Assembly (NCBI GenBank): GCA_016617855.1
Contig: JAECUM010012959.1
Coordinates: 33,657 to 97,656, forward strand
Direction of reading: 5' to 3'
Length of the DNA: 64,000 nucleotides
Source: Megalonaias nervosa
Taxonomy: Eukaryota; Mollusca; Bivalvia; Unionida; Unionidae
Under the pieces are notes generated by a model, which was given only the letters and a program-made list of their open reading frames with translations, ran no database searches and was not told the origin of the DNA. The position numbers and the translations under genes were made by a program. Within the stretch, counting starts at the first letter, position 1. Each line of letters begins with the position of its first letter. Shown piece after piece: positions 11,803 through 23,995 of the stretch.

Positions 11803-13692
11803 TGTAACGGGGGTTTTAAAACAATAAAGCCCCTTTTATTGATTTGGTGATCGTTAACTAGGGGATGAACTCCCCCAGTGTTATTGCCCAGTGTGGACGG
11901 ATAGATGGAACGTTAACAGATAACTGAGCAAGACTACTGAAAGAAATAAACAACTACGAGCCCCCTTTACCAATAAATAAAAATAAATTTAATTAATTAA
12001 TACATAACCAAAATTTCACTTCCAATCCAACAAATTTACATTGATAGAATTTAGGCGCAGTGTTTAGTTTACATCATGTTACGAGTGGTGAATTAGAGAG
12101 TACAATTTCCACGCTTGACAGCATCACCTGGCATCTGTCTCCTCTTGTCTTGTTTTTCCAAGTCTAAATGTGTACGCTTTGGTCCCCTTTCTGACCCTGA
12201 TTATTCTGACCTCTCTTAGATGCGGACTTCCCCCTCTGACTTACCCATCGGGTTTCCTTTTCTCGGGAGGGTATAAAACTGTTCCCTTAAATACAAGAGT
12301 ATGGCTCAAGCTAGATGTTTCACCACTTATCTGTATATATATATATATATATAAATTCTCTTTGTTCGTATTCAGATTAGCGATTCACACTGCATAAATT
12401 CTGACATAATGTGATATTAACGAATAACTGTCCTTACAGACTTCTGTAGTCAGGGTAAAGTACAACTGTTATTTAGTACAAATGACCTTAGCTCAGCAGT
12501 TCATTGCCCTTGCCTCACATCAATTGATTAGAAATTACCACGAGCTCTATACGGACAAATGCTGCCGTATATGCCAGCATACATTACTACCCGTCTCATT
12601 TACATATGACTAGTCAATTCTGTTCAATAAGATAAATGCTCAGTTACTTATGGCATAATATTCACTAAATCTAGCTACAGTAACCAACAACTTGCAAGAT
12701 CATTTAATCATTGCAAAATCATATATAAATATACAATTGTCATTAACTCATGATAACAACATCATCCTACACAGGAAATCCATACATATAATCATAAGAA
12801 TATGACACATCTGCATATTAGGATTAATTCATAAATCCCTATGAAATACTGCATATTTGAACATTCTTTGATTACATTATAAATCCCTATGAAATACTAC
12901 ACATTGAATATTTGATTACATGCAATCCGTCAATTCTATCAATGAACTAATAACTGTTAAATTAAAGAATTAAATTGCATAACACTCTAACATATCAACA
13001 GAGTCCTATGAAATGAATACACAATACATGCATGAATCATAAGCATATCAACACATTTGCATAAAACCAAACAAATGAAATAGAATATTATATGGAAATT
13101 AAAACTGCATACCTTAACGCTGTTTCTTTTCCACACAATCGTTAGTCCTGGCACTATAGCCTGTCTTCCTTTCAAGACAGTTATCTGGCCTCTCTACGAG
13201 GGAAAACACTATTCTCAAGTTTCCCAAGGAGTCCCAAATTCTACTTCTCGCAAGCAAAATTCTTGACTAAAGAAATTTGTCTAAAGTTGCTCCTATAAAT
13301 TCTCAGTCTCCCAAAGTGTATGCCTTAAGGTTTCCTGACCAATCGGAAACAACTGTTCCTAAACCTTCCCCCAAAATAATCATGTCTTCCATCAGATTTT
13401 AACAGCCTAACATATGCTGCAATTAGCTTTCCTTTGAAGATCAATTATTTGACATAAAGTCTCCTCCAACCGATACAGTTGGTAATTCTATGTACTCTCT
13501 GTCACTATACCGTTATGATGACTCGGTCAATTCCACTGAAGCTTAAACGTAGACCCTTTTATGTTTCAGAGATGAAATAAGAGAAATATCAGTGAACTTT
13601 CTCAAGACCTTTCTGGCTTGACTATGATAACTTCAATGCACAATTTATTCAACATTAAGTTTCAATAAGTCTTCAAAATTCACCACATTATA
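11803..13692 (-). repeat. LTR (3' LTR of the minus-strand element)
   Basis: It begins TGTAACGGGGGTTTT and ends CCACATTATA. It is highly similar along its length to 18167-20076, with a short TA microsatellite near 12338. The 60-75 residue open frames inside both LTRs are not genes. Confidence 0.9.
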
Positions 13693-13706
13693 TAGGCCCC
13701 TCTTTA
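13693..13706 (-). other. polypurine tract of the Gmr1-like element
   Basis: On the minus strand the purine run AAAGAGGGGCC lies directly before the inner edge of the 3' LTR, where plus-strand DNA synthesis of LTR retrotransposons is primed. Confidence 0.6.
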
Positions 13707-13869
13707 AGAGTAAAATCTGAGATTTTGCTCTCCAAATTTTGAAGTTGCAGTTCAGGTCATTGTTTACATGTCCTGAAGTGACCCCTTCCCTCAGAATCAA
13801 CTAATCTACTCATACAATATGCTCCTACATTTGCGCTTCCTTTAATGTAACGCAATTGAACTTAATATT

Positions 13870-14277
13870 GCTGAAGAAATAATGACCATCTCATCAAATG
13901 TCCATTTGTCAATTTAGCTTGGGCCAAATAAGCTGGTGGTCAGTTTCAAGAAGAAACTTTCACCCATACAGGTAGCGCTGGAATTTTGAGATTTCAAAGA
14001 TAATCACTAGGCATTCCCTTTCGGTAACTGAATAATTACGCTCAGCGGGACATAACTTCCTACTACCATATGCTACAGGGAATAAGTTCCCATCATGTTC
14101 CTGCAGTAAAACTGCACCAAGACCACTGTCAGAAGCGTCAGTATGTGAAACAAAGTCCTTCGTCACATCCGGTAGTCTCACTACGGCATCTGACGTCAAC
14201 CTATCTTTCAATGTCTGAAATGCCTTCTCACAAGAGTCGGTCCAAATAACTTTCATCGGAGCCTTCTTTCTTGTCAA
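13870..14277 (-). pseudogene. RNase H domain, Gmr1-like element
   Basis: The frame contains 'SHTDASDSGLGAVLLQ' (first catalytic Asp region), 'PVAYGSRKL', 'YSVTERECLVIIFEISKFQRYLYG', the standard Gypsy RNase H blocks. A stop follows YLYG, where the sequence would normally continue into the third acidic residue region. It is the last domain before the polypurine tract and 3' LTR, so no integrase lies downstream. Confidence 0.85.
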
Positions 14278-14280
14278 GTC

Positions 14281-15205
14281 AGTAACGGACTAGCAATAGC
14301 GCTGAAATTTGCAACATACTTACGATAATAACCTGCAAGTCCTAGAAAAGATCGTACTTCTGTCTTTGTAGTTGGACGTGCGGCGTTCCGAAGCTGATCG
14401 ACTTTTGCACTGTCTGGGGTTAATGTATCTTCACTGAGGGTGTGTCCTAGATTAGTCAGTCTCCGAAATCCTATGTGACATTTAGATGGTCAGGCGGTGA
14501 GCCCTGTCTGTTTAAGTCCTTCCAGAACTTTTCTCAGTAAGACCACGTGTTCTTCCCAAGTAGGTGTCGCCAATAACAAATCGTCCATGAAATTCAAAAC
14601 TCCGGTCCCTCTTAAAGGTTCCAGCAGTTTCCTCATCATTCGGGTGAAAATACTGGGTGTGTTCTGGACCCCGAACAGCATGACTACCCATTGGTAGGTC
14701 CCATCTAGTGTTGCAAAGGCAAGTTTTGGACAATCTTCCTTGCAAACTGGAATTTACCAATATCCCTTTGACAAATCTATTTTCGAAAAATATTTGGCGT
14801 TGGTTATTCCGGCGAATATGGCCTCAGATCCAGTAACATTTCAACCTGAAATTCTGTGACCCTATTTAACTTCTGATAGTCAACACAAAAGCAGTGTTCA
14901 CCATCTTTCTTCTGGACCAAAACAACCAGTGAACTATATACGGATTCAGCTGGTTCAATGACCCCTAAGTCAAGCATAGCTCGAATTTCGTTCCGTATAG
15001 TTTCTAACTTCGCATGAGGCAGTGGTTTCAGTTTCACAGGCGTTCCAGCCAGTAACTTCAAACTGAACTCCTCCAAGTCTGTCATGCCTGGTCTTTCGGT
15101 CAAGACACTTGCGTAGTCATGGAGTATCTCCTCCACCTCTTCATGTTGTTCTGATGTTAACGTTACTTCAAGGATGACGTCGATGTATGTTTCATTCCTA
15201 GTCAA
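14281..15205 (-). pseudogene. reverse transcriptase, Gmr1-like element
   Basis: The frame at 15205-14804 begins the RT with 'EEILHDYASVLTERPGMT' and 'LGVIEPAESVYSSLVVLVQKK'. Around 14830-14815 the reading frame shifts. The catalytic box 'VLNFMDDLLLA' lies at about 14605-14575 (FMDD variant of YxDD), preceded by 'LFGVQNTPSIFTRMM'. Frameshifts and stops separate the pieces. The RT follows directly on the integrase C-terminal region, unlike ordinary Gypsy elements, where it comes first. Confidence 0.9.
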
Positions 15206-15212
15206 AGGACAC

Positions 15213-16399
15213 CTAGGAATTACTTCCGACCACTCCTCCGTTGTCGTCGGGTTCTTCAGTCACAACTGTAGCAACCACGAACTCTGTAGGTGTCTCCCTT
15301 TCATGATAGCATTTAAGAAGGTTAAAGTGGTACAACTTCTCTTTATCTCCCACCTTGATACGATAGTTCTGTCCACCCTTCTTTTCCGTTACAATGAACG
15401 GTCCTCTCCAGGATACTTGGAGTTTGTTGTGCTCTAACGGTAACAACAACAACACCTTGTCACCCACTTCAAACTTACGTTCCTTCACCTTCTTGTCATA
15501 GTACTTGGCTTGATGTCCCCGTGCGTCACAGATTCTTCTGGGCCAAGTTGCAAACTTCCTCCAGCTTCTTATGGAGATCAACAACATACTGATACGTTGT
15601 TCGTACTTCCTCAGATGCCTTTTCATCCATCCATAACTGTTTCAATACAGCCATGGGTTCTCTCACTGTCCTCCCATAGACTAGTTCGAACAGCAAAAAT
15701 CCTAGACTAGCTTGGGGTACTTCGCAGTACGCGAAAAGTACTGCGGGAAGGTATCGATCCCAGTCCCTAGGTCGACCTTCGCACAACTTCTTTAGAGCTT
15801 GCTTCAACGTCCCATTGAAGCGCTCTACTAGACCATTGCACTGCGGTAGTAGTCAGGTGCCTAATGGAAAGCAACCGATTCACTTCTTCCATCACCTGGC
15901 TAACAAACTGCGTCCCTTGGTCAGTTAGTATTTCATCAGGAACACCAACTCTAGACCAAACTCCTAACAAAGCTTCAGCCACCGTAACTGAATCAATGTT
16001 CTTCAACGCAACGGCCTCCGGGAATTGGGTAGTGTAATCAACAATCGTTAACACATAACGATTACCACTTTCTGACACAGGCTTTATCGGACGTATCAAA
16101 TCCATAGCCACCCTTGAGAAAGGTTCATCAATCAGAGGGGTGATTCCTAGTGGCTCTGGGCGATGTGAGGTCTTAGGTGCCACCTGCTGACACTTGTCAC
16201 ATGACAGACAAAACCTCCTTACATCTCCATACACACCTGGCCAGTAGAACTCCCTCACTAACCTATCTCTCGTCTTTGCCACACCCATGTGACTACCGAG
16301 TAGACTCTCATGTGCTAGCCTAAGCATTTCTTCTCTCTTAGACCAAGGTACAATTACCTGCTTACACCTCTTGGCCACTTTCTGGGCGTATCGATACAA
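15213..16399 (-). pseudogene. integrase, Gmr1-like element
   Basis: The zinc-binding H2C2 region ('LAHESLLGSHMG', then 'CLSCDKC') is at about 16330-16190. The first catalytic Asp follows in 'VAMDLIRPIK', the second in 'LTDQGTQF' at about 15930. The glutamate region falls at a small deletion near 15850 where the frame breaks. After that come 'AVLFAYCEVPQASLGF' and a C-terminal GPF/Y-type module ('LQVSWRGPFIVTEKK', 15430-15380). Frameshifts near 16395, 15850 and 15530 disable it. The enzyme would insert the cDNA into host DNA. Confidence 0.85.
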
Positions 16400-16872
16400 G
16401 ATACCCCATTCTTCAGTGCGAACTGTACCTCACTGTCAGGTAAGTTCCACACGGACTTCTCCTTTGCATACCCGCGTATCCTGTTAAGGGTAGAATCTTC
16501 CTCTTGAAGTCTCCTTAATTCACCAGGTAGCAAATTATCTATGGGCGAAGTCGAGGGGTTCAGCGGCTTCAACCCTGACCTTTGCTTCATAGACCTTGTC
16601 TCCACGGACCCCACGTGTACGGGTGTACACATCATAGGATTAGGCTGTGGCAACACATACCTACATCCTAAAATTACGTCATGCGACAACCCTGACAAGC
16701 ACACTGCTTGAATTCGTCCTTTCACATATGGCGAATCAAGATCGATGTAAACAACTGGAAGGGAATCTTTACTCCTATTAGCAAATTGAACTTCCACTGT
16801 CTCACCTGTATAATCAGCAGGTTTAACAAATTTGCTATCCACCAAAGCTGGATAACTACAGCCGGTGTCCTA
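16354..16872 (-). pseudogene. aspartic protease region, Gmr1-like element
   Basis: The retropepsin active site 'DTGCS' lies just downstream of a TAG at 16870-16872, in the same frame as Gag and the zinc finger. It continues through 'VVYIDLDSPYVKGRIQAVCL' and 'DVILGCRYVLP', the usual second half of the protease. The frame ends at 16354, and the integrase follows in another frame. Confidence 0.7.
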
Positions 16873-17247
16873 CAACACAGTAGCCTTCTCTCCATTTACC
16901 ATAGCTGTTGCTGTATTCGACCACTCCACTGGTTTACATTTCCTACCAGTGCCTGGTGTCACTACATTTATCGTGGGATGATATTTCCTGCAGTTCTTGA
17001 GAATATGGCCAGGTTTGTTGCAACCGTAGCACACAACTTCATCTTTCTTACCAGGGGTACCCTTATCTACCCCTTGGGACTTCCCTGAGCCATGGAACTG
17101 ATCACGACTGGGATTATCAGCCCCTAGCTTCCCACCATTTTGACCATTCCGCCTATGAGGTGTCAAACCGTTAGCTCTTCTAAAGTCAGGGACACTGGTT
17201 CGATCCCTGCCACTCCATGTGGTCAAGCGAGAGTGTGTGCACTCATA
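16873..17247 (-). pseudogene. nucleocapsid zinc-knuckle region, Gmr1-like element
   Basis: It contains one CCHC finger, 'CYGCNKPGHILKNC' (C-X2-C-X4-H-X4-C), at about 17030-16985, which would bind element RNA. It is in the same frame as Gag (17248-18117) but separated from it by an in-frame TGA at 17248-17250. It ends at the TAG before the protease. Confidence 0.8.
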
Positions 17248-18117
17248 TCATTCAGTCATCACAATGGTATCTTCTAAGGTTGCGAAATCACGCTCCGCCA
17301 AAAATACGATCAGGTCTTTCCGATACGTACTGAGGACATGTTCTTTCAAGATCTCTTCCCCTATGCCTTCATAAGTAAGCTCGGCTCCTGTCATTTTCAT
17401 CCATTTATCGAAGAGCATGAGCACATGAGTATGAAATTGTGCATGTGTCTCCATTGTTTCCTTAGACGACTCTCTGAAAAGTTTACGAAAACGTTCAGCC
17501 GACAACTCATAATGCCATAATAGCGCTTTCTTGAGAGCATCGTAGTCATCTACTTCAGTGGGTGCTATATTATGGTAGACATCCTTGGCAGCTCCTTGCA
17601 GAAATGCAGAGATATTAATGGCCCACTGGTCTTTGGGTATGTGATGGATTAAGGCTAACTTTTCAAACTGCGTTAAAAAGTTATCGATAATTTTGTCCTT
17701 GTCATTAAACATCAGCATGGTTATCTGGACAGTACGTCTATCCTCAGATCTTTTGCTTGAGGGTCCTGAATGTTCATTCAGTTCTTCGCCCCTCCTAGAT
17801 TCCTCTTCGATCCTTAGTCTCTCCATGGCTAATGCATGTTCTCTCTCCCTGGCCCTTTCTTCGGCTTGCAACCTGGCTAACTCGATTTCTCTTTCTTTTT
17901 CCCTTTCCTCGGCTTGTCTCAATCTTTCTTTTTCCTTGGCTTGTCTGATTCTTTCTTTCTCCTCGGCTTGTCTCATTCTTTCTTTCTCTGCCACCTGCTG
18001 TTCTCTGTATTCCTTGAGACTCTGCTCTACAAATTCCGCTAATTGGGTCCCTTCATAACCTAATTCGTCTCGACCTATAGACTTATATTCTCTGACTAAC
18101 TGCCTATCAGTTGCCAT
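17248..18117 (-). CDS. gag: Gag (capsid) of the Gmr1-like retrotransposon
   Basis: This is an open frame of 289 residues starting about 50 bases inside the 5' LTR. Residues about 40-110 form a long charged coiled coil of EKER/RQAEE repeats. The C-terminal half ('FLTQFEKLALIHHIPKDQWA', 'ALLWHYELSAERFRKLF') has the look of a retrotransposon capsid helical domain. The first ATG after the LTR is taken as start. The C-terminus is cut by the TGA at 17248-17250, so the zinc knuckle is no longer joined. A related Gag lies at 41700-42680. Confidence 0.8.
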   Translation of the reverse strand: MATDRQLVREYKSIGRDELGYEGTQLAEFVEQSLKEYREQQVAEKERMRQAEEKERIRQAKEKERLRQAEEREKEREIELARLQAEERAREREHALAMERLRIEEESRRGEELNEHSGPSSKRSEDRRTVQITMLMFNDKDKIIDNFLTQFEKLALIHHIPKDQWAINISAFLQGAAKDVYHNIAPTEVDDYDALKKALLWHYELSAERFRKLFRESSKETMETHAQFHTHVLMLFDKWMKMTGAELTYEGIGEEILKEHVLSTYRKDLIVFLAERDFATLEDTIVMTE

Positions 18118-18151
18118 TCTAGTCTACTCGACTGTTCAAAATATCCCGGAC

Positions 18152-18166
18152 AATAGCCTCCCACTT
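18152..18166 (-). other. possible primer-binding site of the Gmr1-like element
   Basis: On the minus strand the sequence next to the 5' LTR reads AAGTGGGAGGCTATTGTC. A tRNA-primed site would start with TGG, which occurs three bases in. I cannot name the tRNA. Confidence 0.35.
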
Positions 18167-18693
18167 TGTAATGGGGGTTTTAAAACAATAAAGCCCCTTT
18201 TATTGATTTGGCAATTGTTAACTAAGGGATGAACTCCCACAGTGTTATTGCCCAGTGTGGACGGATAGATGGAACGTTAACAGATAACTGATAACTATTG
18301 AAAGAAATAAACAACTATGAGCCCCCTTTACCAATAAATAAAAATAAATTTAATTAATTAATACATAACCAAAATTTCACTTCCAATACAACAGATTTAC
18401 ATTGACAAAATTTAGTCGCAGTGTTCAGTTTACATCATGTTACGAGTGCGTGAATTAGAGAGTACAATTTCCACACTTGACAGCATCAACTGGCGTTTGT
18501 CTCGTCTTGTTTTTCCACATTTAATGTGTACGCTTTGGTTACCTTTCTGACCCTGATTATTCTGACTTCTCTTAGATGCGGACTTCCCCCTTTGACTGAC
18601 CCATCGGGTTTCGTTTTCCTTTTCTCGGGAGGGTATAAAACTGTTCCCTTAAATACAAGAGTATGGCTCAAGCTAGATATGTTTCACCACTTA

Positions 18694-18739
<46 letters not shown>

Positions 18740-20076
18740 CTCTCTTTGTTTGTATTCAGATTAGCGATTCACACTGCATAAATTTTGACATGTGATATTA
18801 ACGAATAACTGTCCTTACAGACTTCTGTAGTCAGGGTAAAGTACAACCATTATATTTAGTACAAATGACCTTAGCTTGGCAGTTCATTGCTCTTGCCTCA
18901 CGGCAGTTAATTAGAAATTACCACATGCTCTATACAGACAAGTGCTGCCGTATATACCAGCATACATTACTACATGTCTCATTTACATATGACTAGTCAA
19001 TTCTGTTCAATAAGATAAATGCTCAGTTACTTATGGCATAATATTCACTAAATCTAGCTACAGTAACCAATAACCTGCAAGATCATTTAAGCATTGCAAA
19101 ATCATATATAAATATACAATTGTCATTATCTCACGATAACAGCATCATCCTACACAGGAAATCCATTCATATAATCATAAGAATATGACACATCTGCATA
19201 TTAGGGTTAATTCATAAATCCCTATGAGGTACTGCATATTTGAACATTCTTTGGATTACATCATAAATCCCTATGAAATACTACACATTGAATATTTGAT
19301 TACATGCAATCCGTCAATTCTATTAATGAACTAATAACTGTTAAATTAAAGAATTAAATTGCATAACATTCTAACATATCAACAGAGTCCTACGAAATGA
19401 ATACACAATACATGCATGAATCATAAGCAAATCAACACATTTGCATAAAACCAAACAAATGAAATAGAATATTGTATGGAAATTAAAACTGCATACCTTA
19501 ATGCTGTTTCTTTTCCACATAATTGTTAGTCCTGGCACTATAGCCTGTCTTCCTTTCAAGACAGTTATCTGGCCTCTCTACGAGGGAAAACACTATTCTC
19601 AAGTTTCCCAAGGAGTCCCAAATTCTACTTCTTGCAAGCAAAATTCTTGACTAAAGAAATTTGTCTAAAGTTGCTCCTATAAATTCTCAGTCTCCCAAAG
19701 TGTATGCCTTAAGGTTTCCTGACCAATCGGAAACAACTGTTCCTAAACCTTCCCCCAAAATAATCATGTCTTCCATCAGATTTTAACAGCCTAACATATG
19801 CTGCAATTAGCTTTCCTTTGAAGATCAATTATTTGACATAAAGTCTCCTCCAACCGATACAGTTTGTAATTCTATGTACTCTCTGTCACTATACCGTTAC
19901 GATGACTCGGTCAATTCCACTGAAGCTTAAACGTAGACCTTTTTATGTTTCAGAGATGAAATAAGAGAAATATCAGTGAACCTTCTCAAGACCTTTCCAG
20001 CTTGACTATGATAACTTCAATGCACAATTTATTCAACATTAAGTTTCAATAAGTCTTCAAAATTCGCCACATTACA
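18167..20076 (-). repeat. LTR (5' LTR of the minus-strand element)
   Basis: It starts TGTAATGGGGGTTTT and ends GCCACATTACA. It differs from the other LTR by scattered substitutions and small indels, and by a longer TA microsatellite (about 18698-18735). Confidence 0.9.
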
Positions 20077-20081
20077 ACCTC

Positions 20082-23000
20082 ATTTACCTGCTTCTAGTGT
20101 TTGTTAAAATCAGATTTTGTTATAAAATTCAGATATGAAATGCCAAGCTAATACAGTAGTCTTGGTTGACTGTAACCAGTTATCACTGGTGTACTGGCTT
20201 CTTTGTAATTTTTTTGTCTTTGTATTTTGCTGCTGTTCATTTATCTTCCTTAATATTCTGTCTCATTTTAAATATTTATTTAGATTTTTCAATACATGTA
20301 CAGATGACATAAAAAGATGCTATCAACACAAGGAAATTTTCCTATCTCTGCTAAAAATTGGGATCTATTTTTAAATTTTTACCTAAATACAGAAAATATT
20401 AGTAGATAAAAGTAATGTTCAGACATGTTGATGCATTAGCACAGTGATGTTTTTTTTTAATGCATGAAAAACAAATTGGTTATTAATGTTTGTGCAATGA
20501 TTTATATAAGTTCTTATATATTTTGAGACTTGCAAGAAATGCTTATTTTGGTAGGAATCAAGTTTATATCTATTTTTTAATATTTTATGTAATCGATGCA
20601 TTGTGATGTTTTTCATTCCTTAAATACAGTATGAAATTTATTGTCTTTATTTTCCTTTAAATCTGCTCACTTTCTTCCCTGATATTTACTTTCTATTTTA
20701 AGGCCCTCCTTGATAAGGTTGGCATGGGACCAACGATAATCATATTATCCACTTGTCTTGTTAATTATTGACCTGCATTGACACCTTGTGAAGTTATAGC
20801 CTACGATTGTCCAATATACATTTTAATTTATGCATAGATAAAAAATATCATCAGAAGATTGGCTGAGCCCCCTACCTATGATTAATATCAAACATAATTT
20901 GCAATTTCATGCCCAGTGACCTTGCAGTTTTGGCTAACAATTACATACTAACATTTTGAGCTGCCATGACCTCAAGTGTACTGTAAGTAAAAAGTGTTTT
21001 AGAAAAAGGTGCAGGAAAATTAAGGAAAGTGGACTGGCCATCTGAAACCAAAAATGGTAGTTTCTATTTCAGTGAACTTGACCTTTGACCTCAGCATCCA
21101 AGAATCAACAGTGAAGGTGCCTCTTACCAAGTCTAGACCAAGTCTAAATAAAGTAGGAACCAAGAAAGTTCACTTATCAAGTGAAATCCAGCAAAATTAG
21201 TGTCGGCTCTTGTGGCAAAGACCTTTCAACTTGCAGTTTCAGAATTGTGAGCTGTCCTATCCAAATATAGTCCACCCTTGAAATTTCATGAAAATTACTT
21301 CAAGGAACTGAACATATCATGAAGATAGGAAAAGCACATGTTCATCTCTGGTGACTTTGACCTTGAATACAGCAACCTGAAATCGACAGGCTTTTGCTTC
21401 TGTCCAAGGGTGATGTACCTATCAAGTTTTGAGAAAAAGACCATAGCAAACTAAAGCTATGTTGCAGAACCTATTTTGTTGATGAATGGATGGTCAGACC
21501 TGCACAACAGTGCTTTATTCCCATGCACAATCGATAAGTAGAATGCAAAGAAAACTTACCCATTTTTTCATAAGTATCAATGTTAGTTATCATGTTTAAT
21601 TATGCTCAAGCTGCAGTCTTTGATTGATCTATATCAAGAGAAAATACATGTACTTTCACATAATCCATGCCTAATATAATTCCATTATCAAACAGACTCA
21701 GATAAAATGCTATCCTATAATTCCCTCCAAAACAGAATTTAGTTATCAGACAGATATAGAAACACTATTATCATATGCTTATTTCCCAACAGAACTCTGT
21801 TATCTGAGATGCTAGCAAACAGAATATTCTATCATCAGCGACATGCTGACAAACAGAATTCTATTATCAGAGAGACCCTGACATAAAGAATTTTATTATC
21901 TGAGAGACTCTGACATAAAGAATTCTATTATCAGAGAGACCCCGACATAATTCAATTATCCATGATACCCTGACAAACAGAATACCACTAGTCCCTGACA
22001 AACAGAATTCTATCATCAGAGAGACCCTGCCAAACAGAATTCTATTATTAGAAAGACCCTCACAAACAAAATTCATATATATGCTCTTTAACAAAATTAT
22101 ATTATTAGAGAGACCAAGAGAAAGAGTTGTCATACTATCACTTCCTTACAGATATACATATTATACAAAATGAAATCTGCCATCACCACCACAACATACA
22201 GAAAAATTCTGTAATAATCTCTTGGACAGAAGAGGCCAATAAACAAGCTGCCTGTTTTGTGGCAATTGTGAACATAATAAAATCTTTAATAGCACTGTTG
22301 GTAAATGTATTGTCAACTCTGCAAAATAAGTATTTTTTATACATCATTTTTTATCCCTCAAATTTAATTAGTATGTTTGTTCACATACATTTGTAACAAT
22401 CTCCCATTAATTATTTGTCCAGCTGGTTTTTGACAATATATTAGCATTCACCCTCCAGACTGAACAGGAGAATTCTTGGTATATTGAACAACTTCAACCC
22501 TAACATTCATCCAATTTCTAAATGTAGATGAAACTAGTATAAGTATCAGAAAACTAAGCTTTGTTGGAGTTCTTATATCAAACCCATTCCAAAATCTTGT
22601 GGGTATATCTATATTCCTGTCCATTTGTGCATATATCTGTCCATGACATTTTTCTCATCCCTACTTGCTGGAAATTCACATGACTTGGAATATTACTTTA
22701 TATTTCCATATTGTAACCATGTGCAAGAGATGCATCATATTTCACTCCACCTCTTCAGGCTTATGGGAGGGGCCAGATGTTCAAAATCTTGATCACATAA
22801 ATATTTTGCAAGGTAGTGTAGAAAATACAATAGTGCATGGATTTGGAATGGGTGCCATTAGGAATACTCTCCTGTAAAGTGTTAGTGCTTCTTTTTTGAA
22901 CTTTTATGAATATATTGAATTTTTATTTGGCCTTTAAAATATTTTAATGATGTGTGAAACGATAATCAATATCTGAGTGAATCCTGCAACATTATTGTTT

Positions 23001-23585
23001 GTAAAGTGAATGCTTTTTTATGTATAATACAAACAATATTCAAAGAAAACAGAGACAAAACTTTTGCTAAGAGGAGAGAATTAAAATTTTTATTCTACAT
23101 TTAGGATTCAGTTTATTAATTGGGATGTTTTCCTTTTTCATGATATCTGTCATAAGCTTTTTCAGAATGCACACAAATGTTTCAAAATATTTTCTTCACA
23201 ATAGAAACACTGTTATGCTGCTACGTTTGGTCAGAAGTATAAAAGATTCAGGTCTAAATCATATTTCATGAAATTTGACTATTATTCTGTTTTAAATTAT
23301 TTTTTCCCATGCATATTTATACAAAGTAGAAGTTGTTTTACAAATATATTATTTTCATACATGAGTAAGCAGGAGCTTGTTTAATATATGTACATATTGC
23401 TATCAAAATTTATCATTGTTTATCTACAATTTACATTAGTCCAGCTGAAACTTGCCATGAAAAGACTTGCAAGCAAATTCATTTACCAACTGCAAATTTA
23501 CCAAGGTTCTGAGCAGGACCGATTTTGGTGTCTGTTTAATTTTTTTTTGATAATTGATATTAACAAAGTCATACTTTAAGGTTGT
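20082..23585. other. non-coding region
   Basis: No frame with a recognisable family was found. Apart from the minisatellite near 21.7-22.1 kb I see no organised structure. Confidence 0.5.
21740..22115. repeat. minisatellite with ACAGAATTCTATTATCAGAGAGACCCTG unit
   Basis: Roughly ten degenerate copies of a ~30-45 bp unit whose core reads AGAATTCTATTATCAGAGAG. Open frames across it are repeat artefacts. Confidence 0.8.
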
Positions 23586-23587
23586 AA

Positions 23588-23995
23588 AATAATAATAATA
23601 ATGAGGACTTTGTATAGCGCCTAGTATTTAGAAGCTTTAGACGCTTTACAACATTTGAAAACACTTAAAAAACATATATAATGATATGATTACAAAAATA
23701 AAAACAAACACCACGAAATTAGAAAACAGAAAACATGCTGGAAATATTTAAGGTAAGGAAACATTATTAGGTCTTTAAGTCTGTTCTTGCAGTTGAAATA
23801 GGTGAGTTTTAAGAGCACTCTTGAATGAGATCACTGTGTCTTTGTGTCTAAGTTCAGTGAGCAATTCGTTCCACATTGCTGGGCCCTGGTATGCAAAAGA
23901 ACATTGTCCATATGATTTCATTTTCATAGTGGGAATGAGAATACGAGTGTCAGAAGAGTGCGTAAGTATCTTGCTGGTGTATGCACATGAATATT
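23588..23995 (-). pseudogene. LINE (non-LTR retrotransposon) 3' end, 5'-truncated
   Basis: On the minus strand the frame 24008-23775 ends with 'YGQCSFAYQGPAMWNELL' and 'VISFKSALKTHLFQLQ', the typical C-terminus of LINE ORF2 after the RT. A short 3' region with the sequence complementary to GTATAGCGCCTAGTATTTAG and a tail of ATT repeats (23590-23602) follows. Truncation at the 5' side and the simple-repeat tail are typical of LINE insertions. It abuts the RT start of the second Gmr1-like element at about 23995. Confidence 0.7.

Larger units (their letters stand above)
11803..20076 (-). mobile_element. full-length Gmr1-like Gypsy LTR retrotransposon
   Basis: Two long terminal repeats of about 1.9 kb bound an internal region of about 4.5 kb on the minus strand. 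The outer ends are TGTAA...TTACA. The 5-bp target duplication ACCTC lies at 11798-11802 and 20077-20081. The domain order from 5' to 3' is Gag with CCHC finger, aspartic protease, integrase, reverse transcriptase, RNase H. INT upstream of RT is normal for Copia, but the protein sequences are Gypsy type, which is the hallmark of the Gmr1 lineage. All pol domains are interrupted by stops or frameshifts, so the copy is inactive. Confidence 0.85.

Noticed and set aside
12170..13175. Open frames of 60-90 codons in the left LTR, with matching ones in the right LTR
   Set aside because: They are LTR sequence present twice; TA-microsatellite translation and no family.
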